Source: CAVSWN01 sp046728115
GTDB taxonomy: Bacteria > Acidobacteriota > Vicinamibacteria > Vicinamibacterales > CAVVIG01
Reading direction: 5' to 3'
Length of the DNA stretch: 8,276 nt
Assembly (NCBI GenBank): GCA_046728115.1
Contig: JBKPDW010000325.1
Coordinates: 1 to 8,276, forward strand
Shown: positions 1-5,948 of the stretch, in pieces
How the letters are laid out: every line of letters begins with the position of its first letter
Numbering within the stretch: position 1 is the stretch's first letter
Notes under the pieces: generated by a model
Told to the model about the DNA's origin: nothing
What the model saw: only the letters and a program-made list of their open reading frames with translations
Databases searched by the model: none
Program-made: the position numbers and the translations under genes

Positions 1-2
1 CC

Positions 3-203
3 GTGTGGATGCGGGCTCTCATCAATCAATTCGAATCGGGGGGCGGCGGCGGTGGCGGCGGTGGTGGTGGCGGAGGTGGTGGTACGGGAGGACAGTGCGG
101 TTGTCCGGCAACAAGGCCGATCTGCTGCGGCGAATGCATCAAGGTGGGCGGACGCAGGCAGTGCGACGATGCCTGCATCGCGAGGAACCAGGCCTGCCCA
201 TAG
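3..203 (+). CDS. Gly-run, Cys-rich small peptide (possible RiPP precursor or exported Cys-rich peptide); 5' end uncertain
   Basis: The frame encodes up to 66 residues from a GTG at 3; an ATG at 9 is an alternative start, and the true start may lie left of the window because only two bases precede it. Residues 1-12 are short and mixed. Residues 13-27 are 15 consecutive glycines, then TGGQ, then a tail with eight cysteines at 32, 34, 41, 42, 45, 54, 58 and 65 (pattern CxC-x6-CCxxC-x8-CxxxC-x6-C). No hydrophobic signal peptide is visible. I do not recognise the family. The layout of short leader, glycine spacer and Cys-rich tail recalls precursor peptides such as microcin B17, but the tail has almost no Ser/Thr and is Arg-rich, so disulfide or metal binding is equally possible. 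The subtilase downstream on the same strand makes a protease substrate a reasonable guess. It is supported as a gene by its patterned cysteines and by the neighbouring genes on the same strand, not by homology. Confidence 0.6.
   Translation: MWMRALINQFESGGGGGGGGGGGGGGGTGGQCGCPATRPICCGECIKVGGRRQCDDACIARNQACP
39..92 (+). repeat. GGN-triplet tract encoding a polyglycine run
   Basis: Eighteen codons of which 17 are glycine: 15 Gly, one Thr (acg at 84-86), then two Gly. The third bases vary (ggc, ggt, gga, ggg), so this is not a pure microsatellite. That suggests selection for the protein-level glycine run, although triplet-repeat slippage could still alter its length. Confidence 0.8.
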
Positions 204-222
204 ATCACGAAGGGTCGGGGAT

Positions 223-381
223 ATGGATAAGGGCAGGGGTCAGCGATTAAGTTGGCGATTACCAACCTGCACGCGAAGATGTTGTCGGACGAGCGAAGGT
301 CCGCCGTTCCTGCAGATCTGCTGTGTCGGGGATTGCTTCAGACCGCCCATCGGTGATGGTGGCGTACTGACTCAAGGCTAG
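223..381 (+). CDS. Possible second small Cys-rich peptide (52 aa), doubtful
   Basis: This ORF lies between the Gly/Cys-rich peptide and the protease gene. It starts with ATG 8 nt after GAAGGG (209-214), and its stop lies directly before the protease's AGGGG ribosome-binding stretch. The product has six cysteines in a mirrored arrangement, C16-x3-C20-C21 and C33-C34-x3-C38. The second group, ICCVGDC, resembles ICCGEC of the upstream peptide. There is no signal peptide and no recognised family. Against it: third-position GC is only about 56%, lower than in the neighbouring genes. Another frame over 231-353 has more coding-like third positions (about 70% GC) and reads as a helix-like 41-codon stretch ending in TGA at 354-356. 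The 186 bases between the peptide gene and the protease may therefore hold this ORF, the other frame, or no gene. Confidence 0.28.
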   Translation: MDKGRGQRLSWRLPTCTRRCCRTSEGPPFLQICCVGDCFRPPIGDGGVLTQG

Positions 382-389
382 GGGTTCCA

Positions 390-1274
390 ATGGACCCCTT
401 GGAGTTGGTCAGGCTGACAGTCTTGATGGAGCGTACCCGGGGCAACCCGGATGTGACGATCGGGCTCATCGACGGGCCCGTCGTCACACAACATTCCAGC
501 CTGACGAGCGAACGGTTGCGAGAGATGCCCGGCAGTGGCGGGGCGACGTGCAGTCAGGCCAGCAGCGCGGCGTGCCTTCACGGGACATTCGTCAGCGGCA
601 TCCTATCGGCCAGGCGGGGCTCCTCCGCGCCGGCGATCTGTCCCGACTGCACACTTCTCGTGCGGCCGATTTTTTCCGAATCGTTCTCGGGAAGCGAACA
701 GATGCCGAGCGTGACACCGCGGGAACTCGCCGCGGCAATCGTCGAATGCATCGACGCGGGCGCGCGCGTGATCAATTTGAGTCTCGGGCTCGCGCGGCCT
801 TCAACCAGGGAGGAACACACGCTCGAGACTGCCCTGAATCAGGCGCTCCGGCGGGGCGTGATCGTCGTGGCGGCAGCCGGCAATCAAGGTACGGTCGGAA
901 GCTCGGCCATCACGCGTCATCCGTGGGTCATTCCGGTCGTGGGGTGTGACCTTCAGGGTCGACCGATGAACCAGTCGAATCTGGGCGGGTCGATAGGCAG
1001 GGGAGGCTTGAGCGCCCCGGGCGAGCAGATTACCAGTCTCGGCTCCGAGGGACCATCGCTTACCCTTGGAGGGACAAGCGTGGCAGCACCGTTCGTGACG
1101 GGCGCCACGGCGTTGTTGTGGTCGGAATTTCCCGCTGCGCCCGCCGCTCAAATCAAGCTCGTCATGACGCAGGCGTCCGGACGTCGGCGAGCGTCGGTCG
1201 TACCGCCCTTACTGGACGCCTCGGCGGCATACGACGCGATGGCGAGCGCGAACAGGAGCAGAAGCACAGCATGA
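390..1274 (+). CDS. S8 subtilisin-like serine protease, PatA/PatG-like, cytoplasmic
   Basis: This 294-residue protein is a minimal subtilase with no signal peptide or propeptide. The catalytic residues are Asp28 (IGLIDGPV), His64 (CLHGTFVSGI) and Ser230 (GGTSVAAPFVTG), with oxyanion Asn165 (AAAGNQG). The LIDGPV start and the PDCTLLVRPIF stretch after the His motif (residues 85-95) resemble the protease domain of cyanobactin proteases PatA/PatG, which cleave precursor peptides. The PatG-type C-terminal extension is absent. There are six cysteines, including C84-x2-C87; C54 and C62 flank the His motif. ATG 390 follows AGGGGT (380-385) closely and puts the Asp motif at the usual short distance from the N-terminus, so I chose it. 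The gene overlaps the next one by 4 nt. I infer a peptide-processing role for the small peptides of this cassette. A general intracellular protease is the alternative. Confidence 0.94.
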   Translation: MDPLELVRLTVLMERTRGNPDVTIGLIDGPVVTQHSSLTSERLREMPGSGGATCSQASSAACLHGTFVSGILSARRGSSAPAICPDCTLLVRPIFSESFSGSEQMPSVTPRELAAAIVECIDAGARVINLSLGLARPSTREEHTLETALNQALRRGVIVVAAAGNQGTVGSSAITRHPWVIPVVGCDLQGRPMNQSNLGGSIGRGGLSAPGEQITSLGSEGPSLTLGGTSVAAPFVTGATALLWSEFPAAPAAQIKLVMTQASGRRRASVVPPLLDASAAYDAMASANRSRSTA

Positions 1275-1483
1275 AAAAGTCACGCCGACACAAGGCGCCG
1301 CAAGCCCAGCGCGAAACGCCCGCGCCTGCGCACCGCGTGCGGCTTCCCGGATTCATCACCGACGAGGAGATTGGGCTCGGCGACGTGATCACGCGAGCGA
1401 CCAAGTACTTCGGCGTGAGCCCGTGCGGAGGCTGCCGTCGCCGCGCGGCAGCTCTCAACCGCTGGATGGTCTTCACGAAGTAA
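1271..1483 (+). CDS. Small CGGC-motif protein (70 aa), function unknown
   Basis: The start ATG lies inside the protease stop (ATGA, 1271-1274), with AGGAG at 1254-1258, so the two are probably translated together. The N-terminal 24 residues are Lys/Arg/Pro/Ala-rich and look disordered. From residue 25 the protein is compact: RLPGFITDEEIGLGDVI, then a helix, then PCGGCRRRAAALNRWMVF. Cys52 and Cys55 form a CxxC followed by a basic helix. Similar short proteins with GLGDV...CGGC..R...LNRW endings are, as far as I recall, found next to peptide-like and phage-like loci, without an assigned function. The CxxC could bind metal, act as a redox pair or be modified. The coupling to the protease suggests a partner or second substrate. 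It is not the N-terminally longer frame that starts inside the protease gene, because the overlap start has both a ribosome-binding site and coupling. Confidence 0.85.
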   Translation: MKKSRRHKAPQAQRETPAPAHRVRLPGFITDEEIGLGDVITRATKYFGVSPCGGCRRRAAALNRWMVFTK

Positions 1484-1494
1484 CCGCCAATCGT

Positions 1495-1511
1495 CACCGT
1501 TCCCAACGGTG
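1495..1511. terminator. Perfect hairpin between convergent genes
   Basis: CACCGTT-CCC-AACGGTG forms a 7-bp perfect stem with a 3-nt loop in the 42-nt gap between two converging genes. There is no U-tract on either strand, so it may be a bidirectional terminator or simply a transcript-end stabilising hairpin. Confidence 0.5.
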
Positions 1512-1525
1512 TCTGCCACCGGCCA

Positions 1526-2923
1526 CTAGCTGACCATTGCAAGCGGAAGCCCCGCCGCTTCCCAGGCCGCAATGCCGCCCGCCAATTCGGCGACTCGACG
1601 AAACCCGATCTGCTGCAGCAGACTGGCGGCAATCGACGAGCGGTATCCGCCCGCGCAGTGCACGAGCAGTGGGCGGTCGGCCGGCAGATCGTGCGCGCGC
1701 GCCGCCAGATGGTTCAACGGAATACTGAGGCTCCCTTCGATGTGCTTCGCTTCGTACTCGCGAGGCGCGCGGACATCCACGATTTGTGGTGGCTCGTCCG
1801 ACAGGAGTCTTTGGGCCGCCACATCGGGACTGAGTCGCTCGGTCGAGACGGTCAACTCCGGCCGCGACTCGAGGTCGTGCACGTCCTTCAGGTACCCGAC
1901 CACGCGATCGAAGCCGATGCGGCCGAGCCGCATCGCCGATTCCTGCTCGCGTCCGGGTTCCGCGATGATCACGATCGGTTTGTGCGGGTCGAGAATCGTG
2001 CCCGCCCATGTGGCGTACTGTCCGCCCAGCCCGACGTTCCGGCTGCCGATGAGATGCGCAGCGGCGAACTCGGCGGGTTCGCGGGTGTCCAGGATCTGCG
2101 CCCCTTCGCGCTGCTGCTCGAGTACCTGTTCCAGCCGCATTGGTTTCACCCCTTCGGCGAGCGACGCGTCCAGCGTTGGATGTTCCTTGGCATTGAGGAC
2201 CGCGTCGTAGACGAAGTATGCGGGCGCGTCCGGCTGATCTGCGGTGACGAGATCGACGAACGCCTCACGGCTCATCGGCTGGAGGGCGTAGTTCGATCGG
2301 CGCTGTTCGCCGATCGTCGAAAACGTCTCCTTGCCCAGCGCTTTGCCGCAGAGCGAGCCGGCGCCGTGCGCCGGGTAGACGAGGCTGTCGTCGGGCAGCG
2401 TGAGCAGCTTGGTCCGCAACGAGTCGTACAGCATGTTGCCCAGCGAAGCGGCAGACCATCCAAGCGCGCTGCGAAGGTCGGGCCGCCCGACGTCGCCGAC
2501 AAACAGCGTGTCGCCGGTCAACACGGCATGCGGCTGCGTGTCGCTGCGGTCCAGATCGAATACGAGCAGCGAGATCGATTCTGGCGTGTGGCCGGGCGTC
2601 TCGAGCGTCTTGATGCGCACGCGTCCGAGATCGATGGTTTCCCCATCCTTCAAGGCGACGAACGGGTACTCCGCCTTCGCGCTGGCACCCAGGCAGATCG
2701 CCGCGCCGGTCAGATCGCGAAGTTCGAGGTGACCGGCCAGGAAATCGGCGTGCAGATGGGTGAGGAAGACGTGCGTGATGCGCAGGTCGTGCTCGCGGGC
2801 AAACGCGACGTACTGCTCGATGTCGCGCTGCGGATCGACGATGGCAGCCATGCGCGACCGTTCGTCGCCGACGAGATATGACGCATGCGCCAGACAGTTG
2901 AGATAAAACTGCTTGAGAATCAT
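1526..2923 (-). CDS. CstB-like persulfide dioxygenase: metallo-beta-lactamase plus two rhodanese domains
   Basis: A 465-residue cytoplasmic protein. Residues 1-250 are an ETHE1/Blh-type metallo-beta-lactamase domain with the iron-site motif THLHADFLAG (His56, His58, Asp60), PGHT (His112), LTGDTLFVGDVGRPDL (Asp138) and YPAHG (His186). Residues 265-350 are a rhodanese-like domain in which the active-site loop reads IIAEPGREQ, with no cysteine. Residues 365-463 are a second rhodanese with an intact VHCAGGYRSS loop (Cys423). MBL, pseudo-rhodanese and active rhodanese in that order match CstB, which oxidises low-molecular-weight persulfides and transfers sulfane sulfur, yielding thiosulfate or sulfite. 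AGGAG lies 7 nt before the ATG. It is the last gene of a three-gene operon, 39 nt after a YeeE/YedE half-transporter, a pairing known from bigR/blh and cst loci. The fold and arrangement are sure; the exact sulfur substrate is inferred. Confidence 0.96.
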   Translation of the reverse strand: MILKQFYLNCLAHASYLVGDERSRMAAIVDPQRDIEQYVAFAREHDLRITHVFLTHLHADFLAGHLELRDLTGAAICLGASAKAEYPFVALKDGETIDLGRVRIKTLETPGHTPESISLLVFDLDRSDTQPHAVLTGDTLFVGDVGRPDLRSALGWSAASLGNMLYDSLRTKLLTLPDDSLVYPAHGAGSLCGKALGKETFSTIGEQRRSNYALQPMSREAFVDLVTADQPDAPAYFVYDAVLNAKEHPTLDASLAEGVKPMRLEQVLEQQREGAQILDTREPAEFAAAHLIGSRNVGLGGQYATWAGTILDPHKPIVIIAEPGREQESAMRLGRIGFDRVVGYLKDVHDLESRPELTVSTERLSPDVAAQRLLSDEPPQIVDVRAPREYEAKHIEGSLSIPLNHLAARAHDLPADRPLLVHCAGGYRSSIAASLLQQIGFRRVAELAGGIAAWEAAGLPLAMVS

Positions 2924-2962
2924 GAAATCGCTCCTGGGATATATGTCGACCTGATTGCGCCC

Positions 2963-3379
2963 TCAGTGCGGCAGTCGCCGGCGCAGGAGCCCGTAGGTGT
3001 ACGTACCGGCCAGCGCGCTGACGAGTGCAACAAGCATCACTGGTGTTCCCGCGCCGAGCAGCGCGACGAGCGGCCCCGGGCAGGCGCCCGTCAGGGCCCA
3101 GCCGACACCGAACGTTACACCGCCTGCCGCATAGCGCACGCCGCTGCCGAATGTCTTTGGCGTGAAACCGAGTGGGGTGCCATCCGGCCCTCGAAGGCCG
3201 AGCCGGCTGATCGTCAGCAGCGAAATCGCAGCGGTGGCCACCGCCGTGCCCATCACGCCGTACATATGGAAGGCATCGAATCGGAACATCTCCTGGATCC
3301 GAAACCACGACACGACCTGCGCTTCCACGATGACAGCGCCGAATACCGTTCCGATCAGGAAGTAAGGAAGGAGTTTCAT
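2963..3379 (-). CDS. YeeE/YedE family sulfur transporter half B (DUF6691-type)
   Basis: A 138-residue inner-membrane protein with about four hydrophobic segments (roughly 5-25, 40-58, 83-110 and 112-132). It carries the family signature GWALTGACPGPL with Cys100. The YeeE/YedE (TsuA-like) family moves thiosulfate or related sulfur species, and conserved cysteines in GxC motifs relay the substrate. In many bacteria the single-chain transporter is split into two adjacent half genes like this pair (PmpA/PmpB-like). Its ATG overlaps the stop of half A (ATGA, 3379-3376) and there is no clear ribosome-binding site, so expression probably relies on coupling. A longer frame that extends upstream is only a shadow of half A in another frame. 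Confidence 0.94.
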   Translation of the reverse strand: MKLLPYFLIGTVFGAVIVEAQVVSWFRIQEMFRFDAFHMYGVMGTAVATAAISLLTISRLGLRGPDGTPLGFTPKTFGSGVRYAAGGVTFGVGWALTGACPGPLVALLGAGTPVMLVALVSALAGTYTYGLLRRRLPH

Positions 3380-3930
3380 CTCATGAGTACCGGCAGCAAC
3401 AGATAAGTTGCCGCGAGTCCGCCCCCGAAAAAACCGCACACTGCCAGTAGGGATGCCGGTTGAAGATCGGCCAGACCGGAAATGGCGTGCCCCGACGTGC
3501 AACCGCCCGCGTACGAGGTCCCGAATCCAACCAGAAAACCGCCGACGACCACCATGACGAAACCTTTGACGGTGAGGAGTGCGGACCACGCGAACACTTC
3601 GCGCGGCGCGAGTCCGGTGATGTCGTGCAATCCGAGTTGATGCAGCGCCGCGAGCGTGTGCGGGGATACGGTCACGACCGGTGGGGCGACGCGCCACGCG
3701 ATTGCCGCACCGGCAAGAATTCCCGAGAGAAACGCCAGATTCCACGAGCCAAGCCGCTTCCAGTCGTGGCCGAAGAACTCGATGCCGCATGGCGCCAGGG
3801 CGGCGCACAGATGTCTGAAGTTGCTCGAGATCCCGAATGGCTTGTTCCCCGCCAGAAGGACCGCCGGCACGACCAGACCGATGAGCGGTCCGGCGACGTA
3901 CCACGGCAGCGGCTGCATGAAGTGCGACAT
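3376..3930 (-). CDS. YeeE/YedE family sulfur transporter half A
   Basis: A 184-residue inner-membrane protein, the first gene of the sulfur operon. Hydrophobic segments lie near 10-28, 64-84, 115-140 and 158-183. The family signature GFGTSYAGGCTSGHAISGL (135-153) carries Cys144, the counterpart of the substrate-relay cysteines in TsuA. Together with half B it should form the full transporter that brings a sulfur species (thiosulfate, or by association with the dioxygenase, sulfide- or persulfide-derived sulfur) through the membrane. The ATG at 3930 has GGAG 11 nt upstream; an ATG four codons later is a possible alternative start. No ArsR (BigR) or CsoR (CstR) regulator lies beside it; the divergent neighbour is a winged-helix/TPR protein. 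Confidence 0.94.
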   Translation of the reverse strand: MSHFMQPLPWYVAGPLIGLVVPAVLLAGNKPFGISSNFRHLCAALAPCGIEFFGHDWKRLGSWNLAFLSGILAGAAIAWRVAPPVVTVSPHTLAALHQLGLHDITGLAPREVFAWSALLTVKGFVMVVVGGFLVGFGTSYAGGCTSGHAISGLADLQPASLLAVCGFFGGGLAATYLLLPVLMR

Positions 3931-3980
3931 GTGGTTTATGACTCCGTCGTTCGGCGATTCCAGTCCCGCCGTGCCTCCGA

Positions 3981-4010
3981 TTTATAGGCGCGCCGGCGCC
4001 TGCCTGCCAT
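3981..4010 (-). promoter_or_regulatory. Candidate promoter of the sulfur operon with an inverted repeat in the spacer
   Basis: Read on the minus strand: a -35-like ATGGCA (4010-4005), an 18-nt spacer and TATAAA (3986-3981), about 50 nt before the first gene. The spacer and its edges contain AGGCGC-GCCG-GCGCCT (3986-4001), a perfect 6-bp inverted repeat with 4 nt between the arms. A repressor bound there would block the promoter. The elements were found by eye and the -35 is a 4/6 match. Confidence 0.32.
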
Positions 4011-4051
4011 AGAGGGAGACTGATTAGTCCATGAGTTTTGAATGAGCAGCG

Positions 4052-4060
4052 TGCTATAAA
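4052..4060 (+). promoter_or_regulatory. Candidate extended -10 promoter of the winged-helix/TPR gene
   Basis: TGCTATAAA is an extended -10 match (TGn-TATAAA). No good -35 sits 16-18 nt upstream. A start near 4067 would leave a leader of only about 9 nt before the ATG at 4076, with no Shine-Dalgarno sequence. Confidence 0.33.
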
Positions 4061-4075
4061 GAGAAACCCCTTCGG

Positions 4076-5836
4076 ATGTCTGCTCAGAATCCTGTGACCT
4101 CGTCTTCGCCCGTCCTTCGCTTTGCTGGCTTCGAACTGGATCCCCGCAGCGGCGAACTGCGCAAACGTGGCGATCTCGTCCGGCTCCCGCCGCAGCCTTT
4201 CAAAGTCCTGACGTACCTCGCCGCTCGAAGCGGGGAGGTCGTCACCCGCACCGAGATCCGTCAGCAGATCTGGAACGAGGCGACGTTCGTCGACTTCGAT
4301 CAGGGCCTCAATTTCTGCATCCGTCAGATTCGCGACGCGCTCGGCGACGATGCGGAGTCGCCGCAGTACATCGAGACGCTCCCGCGGCGCGGCTATCGAT
4401 TTCTGATCCCCGTCGAGCCGACCGAGACCGGGTTCACACCGCCCGTCACGCGCCTGATCGTGCTGCCGTTCCGAATGCCGCGGCTCGAAGCGGAGACCGC
4501 GTTTCTCACCGAAAGCCTGCCCGACGCGGTCACCAGCGCGCTGTCAGGTCTCGAATCGCTCGTGGTGCGGTCCAGCGTGTTCGCAGCCCGTTTCGCCGGC
4601 GAGACGCTGGATCCGAAGAATATCGCTGCTGAAGCCGACGTCGATGTCGTGCTCACAGGGACACTCCTGCGCGCGGGCGAACAGTTGCGCGTCGGCACGC
4701 AGCTCACGGAAGTCCCGTCCGGCACGCTGCTGTGGTCCCAGACATGGCAGGTGGCGCTCGGAGACATTTTTCAGGTTCAGGACGAGTTGACCAGCCGCAT
4801 CGTCGAATCGCTGTCGCTGCCGCTCACGGCGCGCGAGCACCGGATGCTCAAACGCGATGTGCCGTCCGGGGCTCGCGCCTACGAGCTCTACCTGCGCGGC
4901 AATCAGCTTGGATCGGATCCGAAGCAATGGACCCTTGCGCGCGACGTGTATCTCCGATGCGTTGAGGACGATCCCCGATACGCACCGGCGTGGGCCCGCT
5001 TAGGCCGCATGCATCACGTGATCGGCAAGTACCTGAATTCCGGCGAGCGCGAAAGCCTCGAGAAAGCCGAGGAGGCGTTCCGTCAGGCGCTTGCGCTGAA
5101 TCCTGACCTCGCCATCGCCCACAAGCTCTACGCCCAGCTCGAAGTCGATCTTGGGCGAGCGAAGGATGCCATGGTGCGTCTCGTCGAGCGCGCTCGAGGC
5201 GCGGACCCGGAAATCTTCGCCGGCCTCGTCAGTGCCTGTCGATATTGCGGGCTCCTGGACGCTTCTGTCGCTGCCGACGCGCGTGCGCACGCGCTCGACC
5301 GCCGCATGCGCACGAGCGTCGCGCATACGCATTTCCTGCGCCGCGATTACGAACGCGTCCTCGACGCAAGATTCGAGGACACCCCGTATATCGCTGCGAT
5401 TTCGCTCGCCGAGCTCGGGCGGAAGCGAGACGCTCTCGACGCCATCAGCGCGGCCGCGCCGAAAGTCAATCCGCGGCTCAGAGACTTCATGGCCGCCGCG
5501 CAGTCGTTGATCGAAGGGCGGTCTGATGACAGTCTGACCGCGGTGAATCGCATCGTCTCGTCGGATTTCCGCGATCCGGAGGGGCTGTTCTATCTGACCC
5601 GCCATCTGGCGCATCTGGGCGATGCGGCCGGGGCCTTGCGTCTCCTCGAGCGCGTGGCGGCCGGCGGCTTTGCCTGCTATCCGGCCCTGTCTGACGATCC
5701 CTGGCTGGCGCCTCTCCGGACGCGGTCGGCTTTCAAGAAAGTGTTGGCCGACACACGGACGCGCCATGAAGCCGCGTGCGCCGCCTTCGACGCGGCCAGT
5801 GGCCCACGCTTCCTCGGAATAGAGACGTCCCCGTAA
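4076..5836 (+). CDS. Soluble winged-helix / TolB-like / TPR transcriptional regulator
   Basis: 586 residues. Residues 12-114 are an OmpR/ToxR/CadC-type winged helix: FAGFELDPRSGELRK, LPPQPFKVLTYLA, the recognition-helix region with LNFCIRQIRDALGD, and the wing YIETLPRRGYRFL. Residues about 125-255 are a TolB-like/FlgO-like module (LIVLPFRM ... ADVDVVLTGTLLRAGEQLRV ... LLWSQTW). Residues about 265-555 are TPR-like helical repeats, for example AEEAFRQALALNPDLAIAHK. Unlike CadC or ToxR there is no membrane segment, and there is no receiver domain, so it is a one-component cytoplasmic regulator with a protein-interaction tail. This architecture is frequent in Acidobacteria. It is divergent from the sulfur operon with 145 nt between the starts, so it may control that operon or itself. 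Six cysteines include C388-x2-C391. Signal and targets are unknown. It uses ATG 4076 because the only in-frame upstream ATG (4031) is stopped after four codons. Confidence 0.95.
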   Translation: MSAQNPVTSSSPVLRFAGFELDPRSGELRKRGDLVRLPPQPFKVLTYLAARSGEVVTRTEIRQQIWNEATFVDFDQGLNFCIRQIRDALGDDAESPQYIETLPRRGYRFLIPVEPTETGFTPPVTRLIVLPFRMPRLEAETAFLTESLPDAVTSALSGLESLVVRSSVFAARFAGETLDPKNIAAEADVDVVLTGTLLRAGEQLRVGTQLTEVPSGTLLWSQTWQVALGDIFQVQDELTSRIVESLSLPLTAREHRMLKRDVPSGARAYELYLRGNQLGSDPKQWTLARDVYLRCVEDDPRYAPAWARLGRMHHVIGKYLNSGERESLEKAEEAFRQALALNPDLAIAHKLYAQLEVDLGRAKDAMVRLVERARGADPEIFAGLVSACRYCGLLDASVAADARAHALDRRMRTSVAHTHFLRRDYERVLDARFEDTPYIAAISLAELGRKRDALDAISAAAPKVNPRLRDFMAAAQSLIEGRSDDSLTAVNRIVSSDFRDPEGLFYLTRHLAHLGDAAGALRLLERVAAGGFACYPALSDDPWLAPLRTRSAFKKVLADTRTRHEAACAAFDAASGPRFLGIETSP

Positions 5837-5844
5837 TCCCGCAC

Positions 5845-5862
5845 CGCCGGCGTCGGCCGGCG
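5845..5862 (+). terminator. GC hairpin after the regulator gene
   Basis: CGCCGGC-GTCG-GCCGGCG is a perfect 7-bp stem with a 4-nt loop, 8 nt after the stop codon. No U-tract follows. It could end or attenuate transcription before the next gene, or be chance in GC-rich DNA. The rest of the 112-nt gap shows nothing clear. Confidence 0.33.
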
Positions 5863-5948
5863 CGGAACCGCGGCGCTCAGGAAACTCATCGAACGCTCAG
5901 CGAGAACTCAGAGCGCGTCCATGGCCGACATCCGCGCCGAAGCGCACG

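Noticed and set aside
3..203. Assignment of the first peptide as a microcin B17 homologue
   Set aside because: Only the glycine run is shared; the Ser/Gly-rich core is absent and no YcaO-type synthetase is in the window.
119..1615. Recurrence of gatctgctg near 119, 316 and 1607 as a dispersed repeat
   Set aside because: Nine bases, with different surroundings and different coding frames; too short to separate from chance.
1658..2881. 407-codon open frame antisense to the persulfide dioxygenase gene
   Set aside because: Its translation is Arg/Val-rich without motifs and it lies fully opposite a gene with clear catalytic motifs; long antisense frames are expected in GC-rich genes.
2265..3308. 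347-codon minus-strand frame bridging the dioxygenase and half B genes
   Set aside because: It overlaps two genes with recognised motifs in other frames and reads as Arg-rich low-information sequence.
4031..4045. Four-codon leader ORF (ATG AGT TTT GAA TGA) before the regulator
   Set aside because: It lies upstream of the candidate -10 element and has no ribosome-binding site; likely not transcribed.
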